Assembly (NCBI GenBank): GCA_031216445.1
Contig: CM062217.1
Location: 28,090,001-28,154,000, forward strand
Length of the DNA stretch: 64,000 nucleotides
Direction: 5' to 3'
DNA from: Lateolabrax maculatus
Taxonomy: Eukaryota; Chordata; Actinopteri; Acropomatiformes; Lateolabracidae
The position numbers and the translations under genes are program-made. Positions 1 through 11,367 of this stretch are shown here, one piece after another (the stretch's first letter is position 1; each line of letters starts with the position of its first letter). The notes under the pieces were generated by a model. It worked only from the letters and a program-made list of their open reading frames with translations, was not told where the DNA came from and ran no database searches.

Positions 1-187
1 TCTCAGCTTTACTAGAAGCCATACACCATCCAAAAGTGTTAGCCATCATTAAATGCGTAGCTCATCAAAAAACGAATTCCCTGATAGCTAAAGGCAACAA
101 CTTAGCAGATGAAGCCGCAAAACGCATAGCTACACCCACCTGTATAGGACCACTGCTAGTAGCTGGAGATTGTGAACCACTGACAAA

Positions 188-225
<38 letters not shown>

Positions 226-508
226 CTATATATATGTGCTGCTATATAATAGCAGCACAACATCAGGCAAGTCCATATGCACATTCTGTATGGGCAAAAA
301 GGGGGGCAAGTATAATCACTGAAGAAGGTCCATCACATGGGCTATGGCGAAGTGCACATGGACATATTGTCCTCCCAACATCTTTGGTACAGGTTGCTAC
401 ACGTAGTGCGCATGGTCAGGACCATTGCACAAGTGGGGAGGTGTTGAGACGCCTTCAAGCAGTCTGGTGGTCACCATTTTTCCGACCTGCGTTTGTAGCT
501 GAGACAAT
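1..508 (+). pseudogene. pol: ERV pol fragment: RNase H C-terminus and integrase N-terminus (unit 1, cut by window edge)
   Basis: The first ~190 bases encode the end of a retroviral RNase H domain, with an H-Q-K...L-A-D-E-A-A-K-R signature typical of its last helix. An (AT)n tract follows, then in a different frame (234 onward) the zinc-binding N-terminal domain of integrase (…R-S-A-H-G-Q-D-H-C…, V-W-W-S-P). The integrase frame runs without a break into element D at about 508/509, so the apparent 106-residue frame ending at 554 has a foreign tail from a transposon intron. The fragment cannot encode a working enzyme: the catalytic core is missing and the frame changes across the AT tract. Confidence 0.82.
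190..222 (+). repeat. (AT)n microsatellite, pure form
   Basis: Uninterrupted AT dinucleotides separate the RNase H and integrase fragments. In most other units this tract carries a GAT interruption; here it does not. Confidence 0.95.
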
Positions 509-628
509 TTTGCAAGGAAGGTTTTTTTCTGTTGCTCTGGTATTTCAAGTCTGATACTGCATGTTAGTGTTTTTGTTTTTTGTTTCTATTTTGCCGGGCT
601 TGATGCTAAAATGATCTTTTCTTTTCAG

Positions 629-1863
629 ATTTTTCAAGAAGACAAAAAACTTCCTATGCAGTGGTTGTGTAAGTACTGCACATTTTGTGCTGAAAAGAGG
701 TGCTTCTTACTTAAGCATTACCGCTTAAAACACGGGTGCCACACTCGAATATCACCACTACCGTGCCTTTATAAGGAGTGCCTGTGCACATTTAAATCTT
801 TCAATGCACTCAAAGTCCACTTATCAACATGGCACACTCAAAAGGACCTGGGGAACGTGGGTGAAACTGCTTTCCATTGTCAGCTGTGTGACTTTGTGGA
901 GCCTTGCACTGGAGCTGACTTTTTTACCCATTTACGAAGACATTTGAAGCTGAAGCAAAAGGTTTCCTGTCCATATCAAGGCTGTAGCTTTCAGAGCAAT
1001 GTTTATTCAACCTTTAATGCACATAAAAGCAAAGAACATCAAGACCACAATAAGATGGCATTCAAACCTGAAATTGTGTCACATAATGTACTTGAGGTAC
1101 CTCCACCTAATATAAATATTCAACCTGAGGATAGTGCCCCTGAAACTGATCAGGTTGAGTTTGAGGTTACTGAGCTCAATGAAGATGTGGGAGACTTGGA
1201 GAGTCAGTTGGAACATAATGTAGCTGCTGTTTTTCTGAAAATGTCATCGATTCTTAACATCTCTGAAAATGCCCTGCAAGAAGTTATAGAGCAGATCAAC
1301 CAAATTTATGTGCTTTCACAGCCATTGTTACATACCTCGGTTGGAAAAATACTAAATCAACATTGTGGAGATGTTGAGGACTCTTAAGTGAGTGAGATAG
1401 CTAAAGTATTTACTGAGAATAATGTATTCCTGAAATTCACTTCTACTAGGGGGTCATTGTCAACCACTAGCAAGCGAACATCATACATTTGAAAAGAATT
1501 CTCAGTGGTGACGCCTATTGAGTTTGTCCTAAAAAATGACAGGCAGACAGTTGTGTATATCCCCATACTAAAAATGCTGCAGACATTACTAAACAATGGA
1601 GAAATTTTAGATAAGGCCATGTCATCTGAGACAAATTTGTCACAAGGATACAGATCTCACAGGGATGGTTACCGGTTTAAAGACAATTCTCTCTTGACAG
1701 AGGAAGAATTCAGGATTGCTCTTTTCTTGTACATAGATGATTTTGAGGTGGCCAAGCCCTTGGGAACCTCCAGAAAGAAACACAAGCTGCCATCTACTGG
1801 GTACTTGGAAATCTACACCCTAAATATCGCTCCTCTCTTCATTCCATTCAGCTTGCTCTACTC
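629..1863 (+). pseudogene. C2H2 zinc-finger / transposase-like N-terminal pseudogene, copy 1
   Basis: The exon opens after a good acceptor (cttttcag) and the likely start is the ATG at 656; the upstream in-frame ATG at 611 lies in the intron. Four C2H2 fingers are complete: C5-C8-H21-H26, C37-C42-H55-H60, C75-C78-H92-H96 and C105-C110-H123-H128. An acidic linker follows (about residues 137-195), then a helical segment ending at a TAA (1385-1387). The same frame resumes at once and is again family-like through a TGA (1490-1492) to an LYIDDFEVAKPLGTSRKKHKL block. A frameshift at about 1788 moves the reading to frame 1 for a short AIYWVLGNL-type block. I recall this arrangement as the N-terminal third of a large multi-copy fish protein whose DDE-like core comes next; that core is absent. 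Two stops and a frameshift make it non-functional. Confidence 0.72.
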
Positions 1864-4154
1864 ATCATCGCTGAAGATGATATCAGGAAGTTGACTTTAA
1901 ATGAGAGACCACAGTCTATTGAAGAATTAAAAGTGCAACTGGTAGATAAACTGTCACTGCAGTATGACTTTAAACTGCAGTATGAAGATCAAGACTTCCA
2001 TAATGCCCTCTGCAATTTGACTGAAATAACTGATTTACCTGAAAGAGCTACGCTCAAAATCATCCCTCTTGTGACTCTCCATTTAACCGCATTGTCATCA
2101 CCCACCACAACATCAGACACTGAGTGCAGCACAGCAGACACTGAGATCCTGTCGACAGGAAGAGCATCACCATCGCTAAGACAACAGTGGCCAGATTTCT
2201 TTGACATACCCAATTTCTCAGTTGATGTTGACTATAGACTCAGACAGGCAGATCTTGCCTTTATGAAGGATGGAACACGTATGACTCTACCACGAGATAT
2301 GAAGCATGACATACTAGAAAAGCTTGCTGAGACGATGTACAGTTTCAAGGCTTACCCTAAAGATGATGACTTCAGCAGTGTTGCAAAAGCACTAATTAGC
2401 AAACACCCCTGCCTCACTGAGCCTGGACCACACAGATGGTATGGCTGGAAAAACAGCCTTAAATTATCGCACAAAGCTTCAAAAAGCTGGATGTGAGGAT
2501 GTAGCAATCAATGGAGGCAAAAGAAGTAAAGGCAACCCAGAAGGAGAATCCTCAAGCAAGAATATCAAACGGCCAAAAAGAGGTGAAGCAAACTACCTAC
2601 CTAACTTACCTGAAGGACATGATGAAACAAGCCTTGAAAATGCCAGAAAGGTTCTCGTGGAAGAAATGAAGAAGAAACAACCCAATGGCACTCTCATCTC
2701 ACAAATGATGGACCAATCATTCCCACTACGCAGACAAGAAATTGTAGAAAAGGAACCTGCTGTACAGAACATTGTTGAACGATGGCCAGCACTCTTCACA
2801 GACAGGTAAACTATTTTTGTTCTCAACCAATAAAATAATGCCTATCAAAAAGAAATTCAAGGTGTGTGGCTAGAAATCCAAACACACTTGTTGGAATGTT
2901 AACACTTCTGCCATCTCTCCATCCCTACCCACCCCTCTCTCTACTTTTCAGGTGTTTGCTGAGTTCAACAGAATCGCAAGTAAGAATCTTGAGGGAGACT
3001 TCTTTGAGGCTCTGGACCAGTATACCCCACGTTTCATTGAACTTTTCAAAACAAGAAGGGGAACTGTTGGCCAGAAGCTCAGTGAGCTGATGCAGCACAT
3101 GAGCTGGATGGTAAGTAGGTTAATTTTGCTTTTGATCTGTGTGATAGTTCATCAATCAAGTTCTAAATGAGATGATCCAGCCCAACCTATTCTATTTCCT
3201 GTCTGACTTGTGCTTGTGCCTTGCAAATTACTCTGTTAACTGGTCTTTTCTCTCTCTGTGTATCATTAGACACCAGACGTGACAGTACTTCGCTCTGTTG
3301 TCCTCAAAGGCATTCCTATTTTACTTGGTGACGACTCCAGTGAATTCTTCAAGACATGCTCTGTAAGTACTTGCACATAAGAAAAAGTTTGGTCTGCATT
3401 AAAATAGAACTATATCTGTGCTGACATAGAAGATGTAATTTTATCTGCACAATATACAATATACATTTTGTACAGTGATTGATGTATTTTGTATGGCAAT
3501 TCCTCCACAGCTAATCTGAGAGGTATTTAAACAGCCAGTAAATAAAAATGAAATTTGCCACATAAACGTTGTACACATTAATTAATTGTAAATCTAAGGA
3601 GCAGGAGTCCAGGCTGAAAAGTCAGTGTCACTGTTTAAGAATATATGGACCTTGTGGACCATAGCTTTAGTTTAATCATACCACATTTATTTTGTTGGTT
3701 ATATTGTAACAATCCAGTGTGAACACATATTTAAAACCATATTCCCTAGCAAATGCTTTCAACATTAAAAATGAATGTTTAGAAGAGCATAAATTGCCAT
3801 GCTGAAGAATGTGTGTGTGTGTCTTTGTAGGGTACAGCGAGAGACGAGGCCCTAGAATGCACTGTCGGTGTGCTGACAGTTGTCAGTGAAGATAATCCTC
3901 ATGAGGGTCCAAGTTCAGTAGACCTCCAGCCCATCTCCACTGCCATCATTCTGGAGGGAGGTATCATCATGGATCATATAAAAAAACTTGCCTCAGGCAG
4001 TTTGTCTGTTATTTGGGCTTACATATGCTTTGCATTTGGATTACCCAAAATGCATGGCAAATACACTCAACTTCATTCAGACTGTGATGCTTGGACTGGG
4101 AAAGAAAACCTCCCACCAAAACTGTTAACTTTGAAGAACAGTCTACTGGGTTAG
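1864..4154 (+). pseudogene. SAMD3-like multi-exon pseudogene fused behind the transposase-like ORF, copy 1
   Basis: The frame runs on from the previous block and opens with a PB1/ubiquitin-like segment (DDIRKLTLNERPQS…LKIIPL). A Ser/Thr-rich linker, a KHPCLTEPG…YGWKNSLK block and a basic NYRTKLQKAGCEDV…KRPKRGEANYLP block follow. These match the multi-copy fish family annotated as 'sterile alpha motif domain-containing protein 3-like'; no SAM domain is visible here. A frameshift lies at about 2455-2465 (frame 1 to 2). Exons by splice signals: to 2805, 2952-3110, 3270-3362 and 3831-4154. Exon phases agree at the last two introns, but the first intron joins two leftover bases to a phase-0 exon. 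In the last exon, 4051-4118 reads family-like in a different frame (KCMANTLNFIQTVMLGLGKK), suggesting paired indels. Function in the intact family is not known to me. Confidence 0.7.
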
Positions 4155-5497
4155 ACCAGTAAAGAGCCATCAGCTGTCAGATAGCACTTTGTAAATTATG
4201 CAGCAGTTAATGTTCTCCTGTTATCAGAGAAAGTTTTATGCTTTCATGCAACTGAGCTGGCTTGTTTATGATCTCAAAAAAAAAAAAAATTCTATTAAAG
4301 TGTACCATGTTATGCTAGTATGCTAATGGTGGAAATAGCGCCACCTTGTGTTGCAAAGAGTTGTTAGATAATGTTGTCAGAAAGGAACCTAGCAAGGTTG
4401 ACCTGTTTACATTTGTGTTTTGGGAAAACTTTTAATTATAGTAGTTATAATGTAGTACAAATACAAAACCCAAGGAGTGATGTTTTTCTGTGTTGGTTTA
4501 AACCTTGGACTGATGCTCGCTTTGGGACACAAAAGCATTTGTTGTACTTTCAGTTTTGATCAGAAATGCAATGATTTTGCATGCACTGAAGTCCTGTAAT
4601 TATCAGGTGTTTACCTGTTTAATATTGTGAGACTGTTACATGCATAGAATTAGCTCACAAAAATGTGGTTTTATTTTTGCCATGTCCATGTCATGTTCTA
4701 CAGTCAAATCAAACCACAAGTTTGTTGTTTAGCTGCTGTTTTGTACTTGAATGTACAAGAAAGTGATACTTGGGAACAGAACACTTGAGGCTGAATAATA
4801 GATTTAATGCATATTGTTATTACAATAGCCTAACAGACATAGATCACACTATGAGCAATTTTACAACTAGCTTTAAAATACATTAAATATGACAAGAAGA
4901 TAGAGAACAGTCATTTTATTGTTTATTGTAAGGTGAGTGATAAAACACACATTTTATATTGGAGAATTGGAATCAAAAGTAACAATATCGAACATTTATT
5001 GTTCAGTCTAGATCTGTCAGTGATGCAATTATTTTTTTAATAAATGTTGTAATGCAGCTGAACAAACCCAGTGAGTGTTCTTTTAAAGTATATGTTTGTG
5101 GTGTTTTTCCCTTTATTAGGTAATAACAGCTAAAATAGATAAGAAATGGGAGAAGGACAAGGACCCATTCAAGGAAATTGGTTTGTTTAATTTAACTGAA
5201 CTGAAATGAACTGAAAAAAAATGAGTGAGTAGTAAGTAGTAGGTATCATAATTCTAAGTGGGGTTAAATTTGTATCAAGCAGTCCACACAAAATGAAAAA
5301 ATTAAGTTAACACTAAGCATGGCTATTAAGTTACATGAACTTTTTTTTTTTTTTTTTAGTTGTACTACTTGATTTGGTACTGCACACTTAAAATAAACAA
5401 GCTTTTCTAACTCACTATTCTTAAGATTACTTTGCTTAATTTGCAACGAGTTTGCATACTTTTTTTAAGTAAGGTCAACTAATTAGATTTTACAGTG
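4155..5497 (+). other. AT-rich 3' non-coding tail of element D (copy 1)
   Basis: No reading frame of interest. It contains an A-tract near 4276-4289 and an AATAAA at 5039-5044 that could serve as a polyadenylation signal. A T-tract lies near 5341-5358 just before a block rich in ttaagt/acttaa motifs, which I recognise as the kind of subterminal region common in abundant fish DNA transposons. The same tail follows the pseudogene at 10013, 23962, 29836, 35709, 47037, 52907 and 58797, with T-tract length varying. Confidence 0.6.
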
Positions 5498-5859
5498 AGT
5501 ATACGTACACACGTCTCCCGCAGAGCTATGTTGAAAGTCCCTCAATATTCAGTCGAGTATTGGCTAATGACCTGCAACACCTAGACGTGTCCAGTACAGT
5601 ACTACAATATGTAGATGATCTCTTGATATGTAGCACCTCCAAAGCTCAATGTGCACAAGACTCAGTCTCAGCCCTGATGGCTTTAGAAAAGGGGGCTCAC
5701 AAGGTGAGTAAAAATAAATTACAGTTTTGCCAGACACAGGTTGAATACTTAGGTAGACAACTCTGTGGCACTAAATGAGCTATAGTGCCCTCACAAATTG
5801 AGGCAGTATCGAAAGCTCCCAAACCACAAACGGTGAGACACATGTCGTCATTTCTGCCA
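5498..5859 (+). pseudogene. pol: ERV reverse transcriptase fragment with YVDD motif (unit 2)
   Basis: Directly after the agta duplication the frame reads into the fingers/palm part of a gamma/epsilon-type retroviral reverse transcriptase. The catalytic motif C, YVDD, is at 5608-5619, followed by the LQFCQTQVEYLGRQL block. A TGA (5776-5778) then interrupts the frame where sense coding continues on both sides, probably a CpG-decayed arginine codon. The connection domain is cut at about 5859 and joined to RNase H sequence by an internal deletion. The matching N-terminal half of this enzyme lies on the other side of element D, visible in the long units. Confidence 0.85.
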
Positions 5860-6366
5860 TCTCAGCTTTACTAGAAGCCATACACCATCCAAAAGTGTTA
5901 GCCATCATTAAATGCGTAGCTCATCAAAAAACGAATTCCCTGATAGCTAAAGGCAACAACTTAGCAGATGAAGCCGCAAAACGCATAGCTACACCCACCT
6001 GTATAGGACCACTGCTAGTAGCTGGAGATTGTGAACCACTGACAAACTTATATATATATGATATATATATATATATATATGAGCTATATATATGTGCTGC
6101 TATGTAATAGCAGCACAACATCAGGCAAGTCCATATGCACATTCTGTATGGGCAAAAAGGGGGGCAAGTATAATCACTGAAGAAGGTTCATCACATGGGC
6201 TATGGCGAAGTGCACATGGACATATTGTCCTCCCAACATCTTTGGTACAGGTTGCTACACGTAGTGCGCATGGTCAGGACCATTGCACAAGTGGGGAGGT
6301 GTTGAGACGCCTTCAAGCAGTCTGGTGGTCACCATTTTTCCGACCTGCGTTTGTAGCTGAGACAAT
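5860..6366 (+). pseudogene. pol: ERV RNase H and integrase N-terminal fragments (unit 2)
   Basis: Same content as 1-508, but with its left neighbour visible: the RT connection region is joined in frame to the RNase H piece. Integrase starts near 6092 after the AT tract and is cut at 6366/6367 by the joined intron of element D. A private change (ccatcac to tcatcac near 6188) replaces a proline with serine. Confidence 0.82.
6049..6080 (+). repeat. (AT)n microsatellite with one GAT interruption
   Basis: Same position as the tract at 190-222, but a single G splits it near 6060. Confidence 0.95.
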
Positions 6367-6486
6367 TTTGCAAGGAAGGTTTTTTTCTGTTGCTCTGGTA
6401 TTTCAAGTCTGATACTGCATGTTAGTGTTTTTGTTTTTTGTTTCTATTTTGCCGGGCTTGATGCTAAAATGATCTTTTCTTTTCAG

Positions 6487-7721
6487 ATTTTTCAAGAAGA
6501 CAAAAAACTTCCTATGCAGTGGTTGTGTAAGTACTGCACATTTTGTGCTGAAAAGAGGTGCTTCTTACTTAAGCATTACCGCTTAAAACACGGGTGCCAC
6601 ACTCGAATATCACCACTACCGTGCCTTTATAAGGAGTGCCTGTGCACATTTAAATCTTTCAATGCACTCAAAGTCCACTTATCAACATGGCACACTCAAA
6701 AGGACCTGGGGAACGTGGGTGAAACTGCTTTCCATTGTCAGCTGTGTGACTTTGTGGAGCCTTGCACTGGAGCTGACTTTTTTACCCATTTACGAAGACA
6801 TTTGAAGCTGAAGCAAAAGGTTTCCTGTCCATATCAAGGCTGTAGCTTTCAGAGCAATGTTTATTCAACCTTTAATGCACATAAAAGCAAAGAACATCAA
6901 GACCACAATAAGATGGCATTCAAACCTGAAATTGTGTCACATAATGTACTTGAGGTACCTCCACCTAATATAAATATTCAACCTGAGGATAGTGCCCCTG
7001 AAACTGATCAGGTTGAGTTTGAGGTTACTGAGCTCAATGAAGATGTGGGAGACTTGGAGAGTCAGTTGGAACATAATGTAGCTGCTGTTTTTCTGAAAAT
7101 GTCATCGATTCTTAACATCTCTGAAAATGCCCTGCAAGAAGTTATAGAGCAGATCAACCAAATTTATGTGCTTTCACAGCCATTGTTACATACCTCGGTT
7201 GGAAAAATACTAAATCAACATTGTGGAGATGTTGAGGACTCTTAAGTGAGTGAGATAGCTAAAGTATTTACTGAGAATAATGTATTCCTGAAATTCACTT
7301 CTACTAGGGGGTCATTGTCAACCACTAGCAAGCGAACATCATACATTTGAAAAGAATTCTCAGTGGTGACGCCTATTGAGTTTGTCCTAAAAAATGACAG
7401 GCAGACAGTTGTGTATATCCCCATACTAAAAATGCTGCAGACATTACTAAACAATGGAGAAATTTTAGATAAGGCCATGTCATCTGAGACAAATTTGTCA
7501 CAAGGATACAGATCTCACAGGGATGGTTACCGGTTTAAAGACAATTCTCTCTTGACAGAGGAAGAATTCAGGATTGCTCTTTTCTTGTACATAGATGATT
7601 TTGAGGTGGCCAAGCCCTTGGGAACCTCCAGAAAGAAACACAAGCTGCCATCTACTGGGTACTTGGAAATCTACACCCTAAATATCGCTCCTCTCTTCAT
7701 TCCATTCAGCTTGCTCTACTC
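6487..7721 (+). pseudogene. C2H2 / transposase-like pseudogene, copy 2
   Basis: Likely start ATG at 6514. Translation is identical to copy 1, including TAA at 7243-7245, TGA at 7348-7350 and the frameshift near 7646. With copy 1 it shares gcc rather than gct in the alanine codon of the VAKPLG block, a marker that separates these two from copies 3-9. Confidence 0.72.
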
Positions 7722-10012
7722 ATCATCGCTGAAGATGATATCAGGAAGTTGACTTTAAATGAGAGACCACAGTCTATTGAAGAATTAAAAGTGCAACTGG
7801 TAGATAAACTGTCACTGCAGTATGACTTTAAACTGCAGTATGAAGATCAAGACTTCCATAATGCCCTCTGCAATTTGACTGAAATAACTGATTTACCTGA
7901 AAGAGCTACGCTCAAAATCATCCCTCTTGTGACTCTCCATTTAACCGCATTGTCATCACCCACCACAACATCAGACACTGAGTGCAGCACAGCAGACACT
8001 GAGATCCTGTCGACAGGAAGAGCATCACCATCGCTAAGACAACAGTGGCCAGATTTCTTTGACATACCCAATTTCTCAGTTGATGTTGACTATAGACTCA
8101 GACAGGCAGATCTTGCCTTTATGAAGGATGGAACACGTATGACTCTACCACGAGATATGAAGCATGACATACTAGAAAAGCTTGCTGAGACGATGTACAG
8201 TTTCAAGGCTTACCCTAAAGATGATGACTTCAGCAGTGTTGCAAAAGCACTAATTAGCAAACACCCCTGCCTCACTGAGCCTGGACCACACAGATGGTAT
8301 GGCTGGAAAAACAGCCTTAAATTATCGCACAAAGCTTCAAAAAGCTGGATGTGAGGATGTAGCAATCAATGGAGGCAAAAGAAGTAAAGGCAACCCAGAA
8401 GGAGAATCCTCAAGCAAGAATATCAAACGGCCAAAAAGAGGTGAAGCAAACTACCTACCTAACTTACCTGAAGGACATGATGAAACAAGCCTTGAAAATG
8501 CCAGAAAGGTTCTCGTGGAAGAAATGAAGAAGAAACAACCCAATGGCACTCTCATCTCACAAATGATGGACCAATCATTCCCACTACGCAGACAAGAAAT
8601 TGTAGAAAAGGAACCTGCTGTACAGAACATTGTTGAACGATGGCCAGCACTCTTCACAGACAGGTAAACTATTTTTGTTCTCAACCAATAAAATAATGCC
8701 TATCAAAAAGAAATTCAAGGTGTGTGGCTAGAAATCCAAACACACTTGTTGGAATGTTAACACTTCTGCCATCTCTCCATCCCTACCCACCCCTCTCTCT
8801 ACTTTTCAGGTGTTTGCTGAGTTCAACAGAATCGCAAGTAAGAATCTTGAGGGAGACTTCTTTGAGGCTCTGGACCAGTATACCCCACGTTTCATTGAAC
8901 TTTTCAAAACAAGAAGGGGAACTGTTGGCCAGAAGCTCAGTGAGCTGATGCAGCACATGAGCTGGATGGTAAGTAGGTTAATTTTGCTTTTGATCTGTGT
9001 GATAGTTCATCAATCAAGTTCTAAATGAGATGATCCAGCCCAACCTATTCTATTTCCTGTCTGACTTGTGCTTGTGCCTTGCAAATTACTCTGTTAACTG
9101 GTCTTTTCTCTCTCTGTGTATCATTAGACACCAGACGTGACAGTACTTCGCTCTGTTGTCCTCAAAGGCATTCCTATTTTACTTGGTGACGACTCCAGTG
9201 AATTCTTCAAGACATGCTCTGTAAGTACTTGCACATAAGAAAAAGTTTGGTCTGCATTAAAATAGAACTATATCTGTGCTGACATAGAAGATGTAATTTT
9301 ATCTGCACAATATACAATATACATTTTGTACAGTGATTGATGTATTTTGTATGGCAATTCCTCCACAGCTAATCTGAGAGGTATTTAAACAGCCAGTAAA
9401 TAAAAATGAAATTTGCCACATAAACGTTGTACACATTAATTAATTGTAAATCTAAGGAGCAGGAGTCCAGGCTGAAAAGTCAGTGTCACTGTTTAAGAAT
9501 ATATGGACCTTGTGGACCATAGCTTTAGTTTAATCATACCACATTTATTTTGTTGGTTATATTGTAACAATCCAGTGTGAACACATATTTAAAACCATAT
9601 TCCCTAGCAAATGCTTTCAACATTAAAAATGAATGTTTAGAAGAGCATAAATTGCCATGCTGAAGAATGTGTGTGTGTGTCTTTGTAGGGTACAGCGAGA
9701 GACGAGGCCCTAGAATGCACTGTCGGTGTGCTGACAGTTGTCAGTGAAGATAATCCTCATGAGGGTCCAAGTTCAGTAGACCTCCAGCCCATCTCCACTG
9801 CCATCATTCTGGAGGGAGGTATCATCATGGATCATATAAAAAAACTTGCCTCAGGCAGTTTGTCTGTTATTTGGGCTTACATATGCTTTGCATTTGGATT
9901 ACCCAAAATGCATGGCAAATACACTCAACTTCATTCAGACTGTGATGCTTGGACTGGGAAAGAAAACCTCCCACCAAAACTGTTAACTTTGAAGAACAGT
10001 CTACTGGGTTAG
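7722..10012 (+). pseudogene. SAMD3-like pseudogene, copy 2
   Basis: Exons end at or span 8663, 8810-8968, 9128-9220 and 9689-10012. The frameshift near 8313-8323 is shared. I see no amino-acid difference from copy 1. Confidence 0.7.
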
Positions 10013-11367
10013 ACCAGTAAAGAGCCATCAGCTGTCAGATAGCACTTTGTAAATTATGCAGCAGTTAATGTTCTCCTGTTATCAGAGAAAGTTTTATGCT
10101 TTCATGCAACTGAGCTGGCTTGTTTATGATCTCAAAAAAAAATAAAAAATTCTATTAAAGTGTACCATGTTATGCTAGTATGCTAATGGTGGAAATAGCG
10201 CCACCTTGTGTTGCAAAGAGTTGTTAGATAATGTTGTCAGAAAGGAACCTAGCAAGGTTGACCTGTTTACATTTGTGTTTTGGGAAAACTTTTAATTATA
10301 GTAGTTATAATGTAGTACAAATACAAAACCCAAGGAGTGATGTTTTTCTGTGTTGGTTTAAACCTTGGACTGATGCTCGCTTTGGGACACAAAAGCATTT
10401 GTTGTACTTTCAGTTTTGATCAGAAATGCAATGATTTTGCATGCACTGAAGTCCTGTAATTATCAGGTGTTTACCTGTTTAATATTGTGAGACTGTTACA
10501 TGCATAGAATTAGCTCACAAAAATGTGGTTTTATTTTTGCCATGTCCATGTCATGTTCTACAGTCAAATCAAACCACAAGTTTGTTGTTTAGCTGCTGTT
10601 TTGTACTTGAATGTACAAGAAAGTGATACTTGGGAACAGAACACTTGAGGCTGAATAATAGATTTAATGCATATTGTTATTACAATAGCCTAACAGACAT
10701 AGATCACACTATGAGCAATTTTACAACTAGCTTTAAAATACATTAAATATGACAAGAGGATAGAGAACAGTAATTTTATTGTTTATTGTAAGGTTATTAC
10801 ATGAGTGATAAAACACGCATTTTATATTGGAGAATTGGAATCAAAAGTAACAATATCGAACATTTATTGTTCAGTCTAGATCTGTCAGTGATGCAATTAT
10901 TTTTTTAATAAATGTTGTAATGCAGCTGAACAAACCCAGTGAGTGTTCTTTTAAAGTATATGTTTGTGGTGTTTTTCCCTTTATTAGGTAATAACAGCTA
11001 AAATAGATAAGAAATGGGAGAAGGACAAGGACCCATTCAAGGAAATTGGTTTGTTTAATTTAACTGAACTGAAATGAACTGAAAAAAAATGAGTGAGTAG
11101 TAAGTAGTAGGTATCATAATTCTAAGTGGGGTTAAATTTGTATCAAGCAGTCCACACAAAATGAAAAAATTAAGTTAACACTAAGCATGGCTATTAAGTT
11201 ACATGAACTTTTTTTTTTTTTTTTTTTAGTTGTACTACTTGATTTGGTACTGCACACTTAAAATAAACAAGCTTTTCTAACTCACTATTTTTAAGATTAC
11301 TTTGCTTAATTTGCAACGAGTTTGCATACTTTTTTTAAGTAAGGTCAACTAATTAGATTTTACAGTG

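Larger units (their letters stand above)
509..5497 (+). mobile_element. Element D copy 1, 5'-truncated (CMC/CACTA-like DNA transposon, short-unit form)
   Basis: This copy starts in the intron that precedes the C2H2 exon, where integrase sequence (…gagacaat) is joined to element sequence (tttgcaagg…). The promoter region and first two exons are therefore absent. It ends at 5497 with tttacagtg, the inverted form of the cactgtaaa that opens the complete copies at 17931 and 41003, and is followed by the agta target duplication and ERV reverse transcriptase. About 1.34 kb of AT-rich non-coding tail follows the pseudogene. A private 8-bp deletion lies near 4934, where copies 2-8 read ttattacat. The superfamily call rests on the CACTG ends, the 4-bp duplication and the transposase-like ORF, and is an inference. 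Confidence 0.75.
6367..11367 (+). mobile_element. Element D copy 2, 5'-truncated (short-unit form)
   Basis: Same left junction (integrase to intron) and right terminus (tttacagtg, then agta) as copy 1. It keeps the 8 bases lost from copy 1 near 4934, and its A-tract near 10133 is broken by a T. Confidence 0.75.

Noticed and set aside
234..554. 106-residue ORF (and its copies) as a separate gene
   Set aside because: It is the integrase N-terminal fragment running by chance into an intron of element D.
611..1387. 258-residue zinc-finger ORF as an intact gene, repeated nine times
   Set aside because: The first 15 codons lie in an intron before the cttttcag acceptor. The same frame resumes as recognisable family sequence straight after the TAA, and the catalytic part is missing, so it is a truncated pseudogene although the four fingers are complete.
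1384..1620. Minus-strand ORFs of 60-86 residues recurring in each unit
   Set aside because: They lie opposite recognisable plus-strand coding or AT-rich DNA, show no family resemblance and no splice or promoter context on that strand.
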